Shown in pieces: positions 7,887 to 15,539 of a stretch of DNA of 64,000 bases. A program made the position numbers and the translations under genes. How positions within the stretch are numbered: position 1 is the stretch's first letter; each line of letters starts with the position of its first letter. The notes under the pieces were generated by a model, which saw only the letters and a program-made list of their open reading frames with translations, was not told where the DNA came from and ran no database searches. Source of the DNA: Paraburkholderia monticola (lineage in GTDB: Bacteria > Pseudomonadota > Gammaproteobacteria > Burkholderiales > Burkholderiaceae); the NCBI RefSeq assembly GCF_001580545.1, contig NZ_LRBG01000038.1, positions 744,001 to 808,000 of the forward strand, read 5' to 3'.

Positions 7887-9344
7887 CTAGACGCCCCAGT
7901 GCGGAATGTGATGCGAACCGAGCGACACGCAGACGTTCTTCGGTTCGAGAAACACTTCATAGCTCCACGTTCCGCCTTCGCGGCCCACGCCCGACGCCTT
8001 CGTGCCACCGAACGGCTGACGCAGATCGCGCACGTTCTGGCTGTTCACGAAGCACATGCCCGCTTCGACGGCGGCCGCCACGCGCAACGCGCGGCCGGTG
8101 TTCTCGGTCCAGATGTAGCTCGACAGACCATACGAAATATCGTTGGCGAGACGGATCGCCTCGGCTTCGTCGTCGAATGGAATCAGGCACGCGACCGGGC
8201 CGAAGATCTCTTCCTGCGCGATACGCATGCGGTTGTCGACGTCGACGAAGACGGTCGGCGTGACGAAGTTGCCGCGGCGCAATGCGTCGGGCAACTCGGG
8301 CGTATCGAGCCCGCCGCACGCGAGCGTCGCGCCTTCCTTCGGGCCCAGTTCGATGTAGCTGCGCACTTTCGCGAGATGCCCCTGGCTGATCATCGGGCCG
8401 ACGATGGTGCTGTCCGCAAGCGGATCGCCGACCGTCAGACGCTTCGCACGCTCGATGAAGCGCTCGGCAAAGCGCGCGTAGATGGAGCGCTGCACGAGGA
8501 TGCGCGAGCCCGCGGTGCAGCGCTCGCCATTGTTCGAGAAGATCATGAACACCGCGGCGTCGAGCGCGCGTTCAAAGTCGGCGTCGTCGAAGATCACGAA
8601 CGGCGACTTGCCGCCGAGTTCCATCGAGAACTTCTTCAGGCCCGCGGTCTGCACGATGCGATTGCCGGTCGCGGTCGAACCGGTGAACGACACCGCGTGC
8701 ACGTCGCGATGCGCGACGAGCGGTTCGCCCGCTTCCTTGCCATAGCCATGCACGACGTTCAGCACGCCTGCTGGAATACCCGCTTCGAGCGCGAGCTTGC
8801 CTAGCATCGATGCGGTGAGCGGCGACAGCTCGCTCATCTTCAGCACGGCCGTGTTGCCGAACGCGAGACAGGGCGCGACCTTCCAGGTGGCCGTCATGAA
8901 CGGCACGTTCCACGGCGAGATCAGCGCGCACACGCCGACCGGATGAAACAGCGTGTAGTTCAGATGCGAGTCGGTCGGGTACGTGTGACCGTCGACGCGC
9001 ATGCACATTTCGGCGAAATAGCTGAAGTTGTCGGCCGCGCGCGGCACCAGTTGCTTGCGCGTCTGCGAGATCGTCTGGCCGGTGTCCTGCGTTTCGACTT
9101 CCGAAATCTCCGGCACATGTTTCGTGATCAGCTCGCCGAGTTTGCGGATCAGCTTCGCGCGTTCTGCGGCGGGCTTCGCGGCCCAGGCGGGGAACGCCTC
9201 TTTGGCCGCGCGCACGGCCGCATCGACTTCCTTCACGCCGCCGCGCGCGACTTCATCGAGCACTTCCTGCGTGGCCGGGTTGACGGTTTCGAAGTAGTCG
9301 CTCGAGGTACACGCCTCGCCGTTGATCAGATGGTCGATCGGCAT
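7887..9344 (-). CDS. hpaE: 5-carboxymethyl-2-hydroxymuconate semialdehyde dehydrogenase
   Basis: A 485-residue NAD-dependent aldehyde dehydrogenase that oxidises the ring-cleavage product to 5-carboxymethyl-2-hydroxymuconate. Catalytic features are complete: the general-base glutamate in MELGGKSPFVIFDDAD, the nucleophilic cysteine in NNGERCTAGSRI, the cofactor motif FTGSTATGNRI and the C-terminal FGGTKASGVGREGG. HpaE proteins typically have VNPATQEVLDEVARGG near the N-terminus, as here. It lies 40 bases after hpaG2 and 38 bases before hpaD. Confidence 0.95.
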   Translation of the reverse strand: MPIDHLINGEACTSSDYFETVNPATQEVLDEVARGGVKEVDAAVRAAKEAFPAWAAKPAAERAKLIRKLGELITKHVPEISEVETQDTGQTISQTRKQLVPRAADNFSYFAEMCMRVDGHTYPTDSHLNYTLFHPVGVCALISPWNVPFMTATWKVAPCLAFGNTAVLKMSELSPLTASMLGKLALEAGIPAGVLNVVHGYGKEAGEPLVAHRDVHAVSFTGSTATGNRIVQTAGLKKFSMELGGKSPFVIFDDADFERALDAAVFMIFSNNGERCTAGSRILVQRSIYARFAERFIERAKRLTVGDPLADSTIVGPMISQGHLAKVRSYIELGPKEGATLACGGLDTPELPDALRRGNFVTPTVFVDVDNRMRIAQEEIFGPVACLIPFDDEAEAIRLANDISYGLSSYIWTENTGRALRVAAAVEAGMCFVNSQNVRDLRQPFGGTKASGVGREGGTWSYEVFLEPKNVCVSLGSHHIPHWGV

Positions 9345-9384
9345 TGTCAGGTCCTTTCCGTGTTCGCTGGATGTGTGCTGTCCA

Positions 9385-10143
9385 TCAGGCGCGGTCGAAG
9401 TCCGCGTCGGATGCGATCGTGTTGACGAGACGGCCGAGGCCGTCGATTTCGCAGACGACTTCGTCGCCCGCGTTGACGTTGACGATGCCTTCGGGCGTGC
9501 CGGTCAGGATCACGTCGCCCGGCGCGAGCGTCATGAAGCCGCTCAGGTATTCGATCAGTGCGGGGATATCGGTGACGAGATCGCGCGTATTGCCGCATTG
9601 CTGGCGCGTGCCGTTGACGAACGTGCGCAGTTCGAGCTGGGTGACGTCGGCGATGTCCGCCGCGTCGACGAACCAGGGGCCGAGCACCGTGCCGCCGTCG
9701 CGATTCTTCACACGCAGATTCGGGCGATAGTAGTTTTCGAGGTAATCGCGAATCGCGTAGTCGTTCGCGATCGTGTAGCCGGCCACGTGCTGCATGGCGT
9801 TTTCACGCTTGACGTTCTGCGCGGTTCGCCCGATCACGACCGCGAGCTCGCACTCGTAGTGCATGAACGTGACGTCGGCGGGACGGCGCGTGACGCCGCG
9901 ATGGCCCAGCACCGTGCCCGGCCCCTTCAGAAACACCAGCGGTTCTTCCTGCTTGTTGAACTGCAATTCTTTGGCGTGCGCCGCGTAATTCAGACCGAGC
10001 GCGAAGATCGTGCCGACTTCGATCGGCGCGAGCCAGACCACTTCATCCTCGCGACGCACGCGGCCATCGGCCAGACGTACGCCATGCTCGTGCGGATACG
10101 CTTCGTGAATCGCTCCCGCATAGGCGACGCGGCCGCGCATCAT
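9385..10143 (-). CDS. hpaG2: HpaG2: C-terminal-type subunit of the homoprotocatechuate isomerase/decarboxylase
   Basis: A 252-residue fumarylacetoacetate-hydrolase-fold protein corresponding to the C-terminal half of the bifunctional E. coli HpaG (5-oxopent-3-ene-1,2,5-tricarboxylate decarboxylase and 2-hydroxyhepta-2,4-diene-1,7-dioate isomerase). Visible family features are IFALGLNYAAHAKEL, VIGRTAQNVKRENAM, GYTIANDYAIRDYLE with metal-binding acidic residues, and DVILTGTPEGI. Its start codon overlaps the stop of hpaG1 by four bases (ATGA), which points to translational coupling of the two halves. Confidence 0.92.
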   Translation of the reverse strand: MMRGRVAYAGAIHEAYPHEHGVRLADGRVRREDEVVWLAPIEVGTIFALGLNYAAHAKELQFNKQEEPLVFLKGPGTVLGHRGVTRRPADVTFMHYECELAVVIGRTAQNVKRENAMQHVAGYTIANDYAIRDYLENYYRPNLRVKNRDGGTVLGPWFVDAADIADVTQLELRTFVNGTRQQCGNTRDLVTDIPALIEYLSGFMTLAPGDVILTGTPEGIVNVNAGDEVVCEIDGLGRLVNTIASDADFDRA

Positions 10144-10913
10144 GATTGGTCTCCGTTGTGTCGATTCGCGCCGATGAACGAGATGCTCAACGGCGGCAGC
10201 GTGCCGATCGACAGCGTGGCCGTATCGCCGATATGCGCGACCGGCGAGCCGTGCCGTACGCCGAGCGTCAGCACGTCGCCCGCGTTCAGCGTCATGAAGT
10301 CGGTGACGTCGGCGAGCAATTGCGCGACGTTGCGCACCGAGGTGGCGGTGCTTGCCGCGAACGGTTCGGCGCCGTTCAGCGAGACCGCGATGTCGAGCCG
10401 ATCCGGTGCGGCGACGTGGTGGGCGGCGACGAGCGCCGGTCCGATGACGCAGAAGCCGTCGCGTGCGCGCAGCCGCACGTTCGGGCGATAGACGTTGGTA
10501 TGCGGCACGCTCAGATCGCCAACGAGCGTATAGCCGGCGATATAGTCCGCCGCGCGCTCGGCGCTCACGCGCGTCGCGGTGCGGCCGATCACGATGCCGA
10601 GCGATGCGCCGACCTCGACGCCGAGAGCGTCATCTGGCACGACCACACGAGCCCGATGGCCTGCCAGCGTATTGCGCGGCTTCAGATACAGCACGGGCGC
10701 TTTCGGCGGCGCCTTGTACGGCGCCGCATGGACCGCGTCGCCCAACGCATCCAGGGCGGCGCGGTCGTTCAGCAGCGTGCCGTACACGGCGCCGCCGACC
10801 GGCGCGCGACACGCGATGCCGCTCGCCAGCAAGGCGGCCGCGGTGGGCGCGTCGACATCGCGTGGCAGTGCTTCGCCTTCGGGATGCAGCAGATGATCGG
10901 CAAGGGCAAACAT
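10140..10913 (-). CDS. hpaG1: HpaG1: N-terminal-type subunit of the homoprotocatechuate isomerase/decarboxylase
   Basis: A 257-residue protein of the same fold as HpaG2, corresponding to the N-terminal half of fused HpaG. Features are GTLLNDRAALDALG, LYLKPRNTLAGHRARV, LGIVIGRTATRVSAERA and VGDLSVPHTNVYRPNVR, and FMTLNAGDVLTLGVRHG near the C-terminus. It is the promoter-proximal gene of the operon, starting 147 bases from the divergent hpaR. The two HpaG halves are separate genes here, as in several other proteobacteria, so the enzyme is probably a heteromer. Confidence 0.92.
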   Translation of the reverse strand: MFALADHLLHPEGEALPRDVDAPTAAALLASGIACRAPVGGAVYGTLLNDRAALDALGDAVHAAPYKAPPKAPVLYLKPRNTLAGHRARVVVPDDALGVEVGASLGIVIGRTATRVSAERAADYIAGYTLVGDLSVPHTNVYRPNVRLRARDGFCVIGPALVAAHHVAAPDRLDIAVSLNGAEPFAASTATSVRNVAQLLADVTDFMTLNAGDVLTLGVRHGSPVAHIGDTATLSIGTLPPLSISFIGANRHNGDQS

Positions 10914-10949
10914 GAGTGTGCGGCCTCGTGGCGAAAGTCGAGCGAAAAC

Positions 10950-10983
10950 ACTAAGATGTTAGTAGTATCATGCTTGATATGAT
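10950..10983. promoter_or_regulatory. Two inverted repeats between hpaG1 and hpaR, candidate HpaR operators
   Basis: Two dyads lie side by side in the divergent promoter region: a perfect ACTAA-gatg-TTAGT palindrome at 10950-10963 and ATCAT-N7-ATGAT at 10967-10983. MarR-family repressors such as HpaR bind short palindromes in exactly this location and are released by aromatic ligands. Binding here is inferred from position and symmetry only. Confidence 0.5.
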
Positions 10984-11060
10984 CGACGGTCAATAGACTG
11001 TTGGTTGATCGCGGGTTTTCCCGTAAGCTCCGACAGCTGTTTTATTCATTCCTTGCCAAC

Positions 11061-11510
11061 ATGTCCGCTGCGTCCACCCGAGTTTTGCACCGCAATCTGC
11101 CGATGCTGTTGTTACGCGCCCGCGAAAAAATGATGGAGCGCTTCCGTCCGTTGATCACCGCGCATGGACTCACCGAGCAGCAATGGCGCGTGATTCGCGC
11201 GCTCAACGAGCACGGCCCGATGGAGCCGCGCCACATCTCCGACATCTGCACGATTTCGAGCCCGAGCATGGCCGGCGTGCTCGCGCGCATGGAGAGCATG
11301 GAACTGGTGACGAAGGAGCGTTTCGCGGAGGATCAGCGGCGCGTGCTCGTGTCGCTGACGGAGACGAGCCTCGAACTGGTGCGCGTGATTTCGAAGGATC
11401 TCGAGGCGCACTATCGCGAACTCGAGCGCAAGGTGGGACCGGAGATCGTCGAGCGCGTCTATCGGGCGGTCGACGATCTGCTGGCGGGGTTGTCGGAAGA
11501 GGATGAGTGA
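11061..11510 (+). CDS. hpaR: MarR-family repressor of the homoprotocatechuate operon
   Basis: A 149-residue winged-helix MarR protein. The sequence contains SAASTRVLHRNLPMLLLRAR, LTEQQWRVIRALNEHGPME, RHISDICTISSPSMAGVLAR (recognition helix) and the wing RFAEDQRRVLVSLTETS. HpaR normally represses the divergent hpaGEDFHI genes and itself, and is relieved by hydroxyphenylacetates. The start at 11061 gives the family length; a 20-residue N-terminal extension to 11001 would be unusual. Divergent orientation with inverted repeats in between supports the assignment. Confidence 0.92.
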   Translation: MSAASTRVLHRNLPMLLLRAREKMMERFRPLITAHGLTEQQWRVIRALNEHGPMEPRHISDICTISSPSMAGVLARMESMELVTKERFAEDQRRVLVSLTETSLELVRVISKDLEAHYRELERKVGPEIVERVYRAVDDLLAGLSEEDE

Positions 11511-11539
11511 GCGACGTTTCGCGGCAGGCTTGGAGCTAC

Positions 11540-11833
11540 CTACTCTCTAAGCAGCCGTTTCACCCCTTCGAGAAAAGAGGCGGTCGTGTGGCCCCACGGT
11601 TCGGGATCCACGTAGAGGCCATAGATTTCCTGAAAATATCCGTCGAGGTTGGCGGAATGATCGCGCACAAAACGATCGATTTCATCGACGACTAACTTAT
11701 GAAGGGTTTTGTCGCTCTCTTTCTTGAAGCACGAGACGATTTCCTCTACGTTATCGCCCGATAAATCGAAATCTTCATTGAAATAGCTATGAATCAAAAA
11801 ATCCAGATTCGGGTAAGGTGATTCGTCTTCCAC
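11540..11833 (-). CDS. CdiI-like immunity protein, copy 1
   Basis: A 97-residue acidic protein that resembles contact-dependent growth inhibition immunity proteins (CdiI_2-type): YPNLDFLIHSYFNEDFDLSG, EEIVSCFKK and the C-terminal WGHTTASFLEGVKRLL. It is clearly paralogous to the protein at 12332-12637, sharing the F(D)L-GD, EIVSC and WG-TTASFL blocks. Immunity proteins bind and block the toxin encoded just upstream; here the upstream reading frame (11841-12095) is only a truncated toxin tail, so this copy looks like an orphan immunity gene. Base composition is lower in GC than the flanks. Confidence 0.78.
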   Translation of the reverse strand: MEDESPYPNLDFLIHSYFNEDFDLSGDNVEEIVSCFKKESDKTLHKLVVDEIDRFVRDHSANLDGYFQEIYGLYVDPEPWGHTTASFLEGVKRLLRE

Positions 11834-11840
11834 AGTAAGC

Positions 11841-12095
11841 TCAACGCATCAGGTAGGCGGTCAGGACGTAGTATGGCATGCCGTTATATTCCTTTCGTAT
11901 CAAGAGCATGTGAACGTTGCTCAGATAATGGCGTGTCGAAGCGCGTTTCCAACGGGCGATGAGCCTGAAGTGGGGGCGTACCGACTCGAGGATGCGCTCG
12001 CTGATATACGCAAAGTACTGACGCAGACGGCGGCGCGTGAATGAACTGCGGTGCGTGTGCCGACAGCGGGTGGGAAATCCATAGATTGGTGGCAC
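11841..12095 (-). pseudogene. Truncated RNase A-like toxin C-terminus (remnant)
   Basis: This short frame encodes about 84 residues that end EYNGMPYYVLTAYLMR, almost the same tail as the intact toxin at 12634-13470 (TYNGMPYYILTAYVG), and also shows SSFT followed by AYISERILES and LIARWKR, which align with the middle of the intact toxin domain. The Thr and Tyr of the TAY motif, catalytic in RNase A-like CdiA-CT toxins, are retained, but the upstream GGHT histidine motif is absent and there is no proper N-terminal region. A GTG at 12095 follows GAAGGA, so a short product is possible. It ends seven bases before immunity copy 1. Confidence 0.65.
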
Positions 12096-12331
12096 AAATC
12101 CTTCTCACGAACATTCCCAATGCGGACGCGAAGACTCGAAACTTCGGGTCGCTAAGGGCCCGTGAAGGTGTCCGCGTTGCGCGGGGTTCGCATCCGTTCC
12201 GGGCCGACTGATTCCAGTGCGTACCGGTTTCGAAGGTAGACAATGCGAACCCTCATGCAGATGTCTTGGGACAAACGCGAACATCGCCGCGCGTGCATGC
12301 GCCGGACGGGATGGAACCGTCCGGAAGCCCG

Positions 12332-12637
12332 CTACTCGCTCAGGAGACGTTTCAACTCGTCCAGGAAAGATGCGGTCGTGTAACCCCATAATTCCGGGTC
12401 AAAATCTTGTCCATAATCCTTTTCGAACGCTGAATCCAAATCGTCCGGGTGTTCGCTCATGAACGAATTTATTTCATGAATCATTTCAAGGTGACTCTCC
12501 CGTGGGCAGTCCCTTTTATAGCAGGAGACAATTTCTGGAATCGTATCTCCCCATAAATCAAAATCCTGATTAAGGTATGCGCCGAACAACTGGTACATTT
12601 TGGGGTAGCGACTTGACAGCATGAATTTTTCCTTCAT
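12332..12637 (-). CDS. CdiI-like immunity protein, copy 2
   Basis: A 101-residue acidic protein with the same features as copy 1: YPKMYQLFGAYLNQDFDLWG, PEIVSCYKRD and LWGYTTASFLDELKRLL. Its start codon overlaps the stop of the toxin gene at 12634 by four bases, so toxin and immunity are translationally coupled, the usual arrangement for polymorphic toxin pairs. It should act in the cytoplasm by binding the RNase domain of the upstream toxin. The family call is by motif resemblance to CdiI_2-type immunity proteins. Confidence 0.82.
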   Translation of the reverse strand: MKEKFMLSSRYPKMYQLFGAYLNQDFDLWGDTIPEIVSCYKRDCPRESHLEMIHEINSFMSEHPDDLDSAFEKDYGQDFDPELWGYTTASFLDELKRLLSE

Positions 12638-13470
12638 CCAACGTAAGCAGTAAGAATGTAATATGGCATTCCATTATATGTTTGATATTTTAGAACGACT
12701 ACAACCTCATTCATCTGTGTCAATTTTCCTGCATCCCTCGTTATTCCATAGCCGACATCACCCGCCACGCGCTGCATCAGTGTGAGGGGGCCACCACTAC
12801 CTGAAGACTTCGCCCAATTCTGAATTTGTGCCGTATTGGTGCGCATTACTTCCGATATCGCCCATTCTGCCCGTTCAAGGTTAGTGAATGACGATACTCT
12901 TTTTCGATTCGGCTCAAGTCTAAGTCTTTCGCGCAACTGCGCTTCATTACGCCCCACATGCTTTTCTACTGTGTGCCCTCCAAGCTTTGGATTAAGGGCC
13001 TTCGCCTCATGCATTTGCAGGTTGATCCGGCCCATCGTGATACCGACAACGCGCGCGGCCTTGATCGAGCCGGCGAAGCCGAACGGCACGACCATATCAA
13101 GCGACAGGCCGATATTGTTGGCCATGTCAGGATCGGCTTTCATCGCCTCAGCCAGCTTCGTCGTGCCCCGCTGGGTCAGCGTGGAGGTATCCCGGCCCGT
13201 CCAGACCTGACGCAGGCCAGCCGCAGCCGTGTCAGAACCATGTGCGCCGAACACAATGCACCCGGCCTTGCTTGCCATCGTCGGTTCCGGCATTACACAT
13301 AGTGCCCCGGCTCCGACCATTTCCAGCAAACCGCCGACGAGTTGCAACCCACCCCATAGCCGGTTGGAAAGCATCTCGGTCTGACTGATCGACTGGCGGG
13401 TCAGCATCGCCGCCAGTTGCGGGGCGCTCAGTACGACGCGCACGCCGTCCGGTTCATTCAATTCTGTCAT
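12634..13470 (-). CDS. Polymorphic toxin with C-terminal bacterial RNase A-like (CdiA-CT) domain
   Basis: A 278-residue protein. Residues 1-160 form a Gly/Ala-rich, partly hydrophobic N-terminal region with LWGGLQLVGGLLEMVGAGAL and GLRQVWTGRDTSTLTQRGTT, similar to regions preceding toxin domains in Burkholderia effectors. From about 165 the sequence matches the bacterial CdiA-CT RNase A domain: GGHTVEKHVGRNEAQLRERL (catalytic His), VSSFTNLERAEWAISEVM, and the end YYILTAYVG with the Thr-x-Tyr pair. It probably degrades RNA in competitor cells. A GAGGA ribosome-binding site precedes the ATG. No CdiA stalk, VgrG or PAAR gene is near, so the delivery route is unknown. Confidence 0.82.
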   Translation of the reverse strand: MTELNEPDGVRVVLSAPQLAAMLTRQSISQTEMLSNRLWGGLQLVGGLLEMVGAGALCVMPEPTMASKAGCIVFGAHGSDTAAAGLRQVWTGRDTSTLTQRGTTKLAEAMKADPDMANNIGLSLDMVVPFGFAGSIKAARVVGITMGRINLQMHEAKALNPKLGGHTVEKHVGRNEAQLRERLRLEPNRKRVSSFTNLERAEWAISEVMRTNTAQIQNWAKSSGSGGPLTLMQRVAGDVGYGITRDAGKLTQMNEVVVVLKYQTYNGMPYYILTAYVG

Positions 13471-13613
13471 GTAAAAATCCTCTGTACTCCTGTCTGGATT
13501 TTCACGCTAACAGATAGATTCACCGTCGGGCTATGGGCGATGGATGATTCTGGCAGGCGGCGACGGCTTTCCTTGAGTGTTGAGTGTGCCGTGCGTATGT
13601 TGAAGCAGCTGAC

Positions 13614-14762
13614 TTACCACCCGTAAAACCGCTGCCACTCGACGCTGCTACCATCCGGAGCCACCGCGAGATATTCGGGAAACTGAGCGCCGGTTGCGCA
13701 AGCGTGGTTCGGCAGGATGCGCAGTTTCATGCCGATGGGGAAGCGGTCGGCGATATCGTCGGCCTGCGCGTCGGCTGACGTATCCGCCGGAACCGCCGCG
13801 AGAATCCCATGCTCCTGGTTGGCGCCGCTCACGACATAGCCCGGCAGCAAGGTGCCATTGAGCAAACACGGCTGCCCATAGCCGAAATCGTGCGACTGCC
13901 GCGACGTGCCGCGGTCGCGGCTGAGCGCCATCCAGCCCGCGTCGAGAATCGCCCAGCCTTTGTCTTCCTGATGACCGATCACGGTCGTGAGTATGCTGAG
14001 CGCGATGTCGTCGAGGGTGCAGACCCCCACGTTGTGCATGACCAGATCGAATAGCACGTAGACGCCGGCGCGCACCTCGGTAACGCCTTCGAGATGCCGC
14101 GCGGCGAGCGCGGTCGGCGTCGAGCCGACGCTGACCGCCGGGCATGCGATGCCCGCTTCACGCAAGCGCTCGGCGGCGCGCACGCAGCCCGCGCGTTCCT
14201 GCTCCGCGAGCGCGGCGAGCGCTTCGGGCGTATTCAACTCGTAGCTCGAACCCGCATGGGTCATGACGCCGCCGACCCTCACGCCGTTCTCGTGCAGAAT
14301 CCGCCCGACGTCGAGCAGCGTTTGCTGTTCGGGCTGGATGCCCGAACGATGTCCGTCCGTGTCGACCTCGATCCAGACCTCGAAGGTTTCGCCGTGCTGG
14401 TCGCCGAACGCGGCAATCGCGGCGGCGGCGGTCGGATTGTCGACCACGAGCTTCAGATCGCAACCCTGGCGGCGCAGGGCAAGCGCGCGCGGCAACTTCG
14501 ATGGAACCATGCTGACCGCGTACAGGATGTCGTCGATGCCGGCCGCGAAGAACGCTTCCGCTTCCTTCAGCGTCGACACCGTGATCCCGCGCGCGCCGGC
14601 GGCGATCTGCGCGCGCACGACGTCGATGCACTTGGTGGTCTTCACATGCGGCCGGAACGCGACGCCGAGCGCATTCATCCGCCCCTGCATCCGCGCGATG
14701 TTCTTCTGCATGCGCGCGACGTCGATCAACGCGGCCGGGGTTTCGATCTGTTCGAGTTTCAT
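13614..14762 (-). CDS. DSD1-family PLP enzyme (D-threonine aldolase / D-serine dehydratase-like)
   Basis: A 382-residue fold-type III PLP enzyme. The N-terminal ETPAALIDVARMQKNIARMQ and RPHVKTTKCIDVV (with the PLP lysine) are signatures of metal-activated D-threonine aldolases and eukaryotic-type D-serine dehydratases, and the C-terminal ILPNHACAT carries the His-x-Cys metal ligands of this family. It would cleave D-3-hydroxyamino acids to glycine and an aldehyde, or deaminate D-serine; substrate cannot be read from sequence. It is 34 bases downstream of a HAD hydrolase gene in the same direction, forming a likely two-gene operon. Confidence 0.88.
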   Translation of the reverse strand: MKLEQIETPAALIDVARMQKNIARMQGRMNALGVAFRPHVKTTKCIDVVRAQIAAGARGITVSTLKEAEAFFAAGIDDILYAVSMVPSKLPRALALRRQGCDLKLVVDNPTAAAAIAAFGDQHGETFEVWIEVDTDGHRSGIQPEQQTLLDVGRILHENGVRVGGVMTHAGSSYELNTPEALAALAEQERAGCVRAAERLREAGIACPAVSVGSTPTALAARHLEGVTEVRAGVYVLFDLVMHNVGVCTLDDIALSILTTVIGHQEDKGWAILDAGWMALSRDRGTSRQSHDFGYGQPCLLNGTLLPGYVVSGANQEHGILAAVPADTSADAQADDIADRFPIGMKLRILPNHACATGAQFPEYLAVAPDGSSVEWQRFYGW

Positions 14763-14796
14763 GCTTGCACCTGAGGAGCGAGGTGATGGTGGAGAG

Positions 14797-15450
14797 TCAG
14801 TGCCGACGATCGCCGCCGAAGCCCGCGAGCCACGGCTCCAGCCGGTCGAGCGAGGCCGCTTCGATCTCGGGTGCGGGCGCGCCGTCGACGGGCGGCAGCC
14901 CGATGTGGTTGTGCCAGTAGGTCCGCAAACCGACGGCCGCGGTGCCGAACATGTCGTAGCTCGAACCGGCGACGAACGCCGCGCGCCCTGGCTCGACGCC
15001 GAGCTTGTCGAGCGCGAGGCGGTACGGTTGCGGGTCCGGCTTGTAGACGCCGGCTTCCTCGGCGGTCACGATCGCGTCCCACTGCACGGGCAACAGCGCG
15101 GCCGCCTGCGAGCCGAGCCGCGTCGAGCAGTTGGTGACGACCGCGAGCTTGCAATGCGGCGCGAGCGCGCGCAACGCGTCGAGCGCGCCGGGCCATGGCG
15201 TCAGGTTCAGCCAGTCCGCTTCGAGCGCATTCGCGGCCGATTCCGGCAGACCCACTTGCGCGGCGGCCTCGCGCACCAGCTGTTCGTAGGGAACGTAGCG
15301 GCCGCAGCCGTACGTCAGACGCAGATACGCGGCACGCCACGCGCGGCCCGCCGCGTCGGAGCCCGCCGCGCGGTTCCATGAGGACCACGAGTCGAGCAGG
15401 GCGGTGAGCAGGTCGAACAGCACCGCGTCGGGATAGGCGGCAGCAGTCAT
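14797..15450 (-). CDS. HAD-superfamily hydrolase, haloacid dehalogenase type
   Basis: A 217-residue HAD hydrolase. Motif I is AVLFDLLTALLDSW: the nucleophilic Asp is present and the +2 position is Leu, as in haloacid dehalogenase-type members rather than phosphatases that carry DxD. Motif II is VVTNCS and motif III/IV appear as KPDPQPYRLAL and FVAGSSYDMFGTAAVG. Length fits the L-2-haloacid dehalogenase class. It is the first gene of a pair with the D-threonine aldolase-like enzyme, so it may act on a related small molecule; dehalogenation is not established. Confidence 0.82.
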   Translation of the reverse strand: MTAAAYPDAVLFDLLTALLDSWSSWNRAAGSDAAGRAWRAAYLRLTYGCGRYVPYEQLVREAAAQVGLPESAANALEADWLNLTPWPGALDALRALAPHCKLAVVTNCSTRLGSQAAALLPVQWDAIVTAEEAGVYKPDPQPYRLALDKLGVEPGRAAFVAGSSYDMFGTAAVGLRTYWHNHIGLPPVDGAPAPEIEAASLDRLEPWLAGFGGDRRH

Positions 15451-15539
15451 GATTGCATGTGAGCCGGCTGTTGAGGATGAATCGATTATAGGTACGTCGG
15501 CATTCAGACGGATCGAGTCTTAGATTCAGATGAACTGAA

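Noticed and set aside
12105..12389. A 94-residue minus-strand frame between toxin modules
   Set aside because: It overlaps the end of the immunity gene in another frame and shows no similarity to toxin or immunity proteins.
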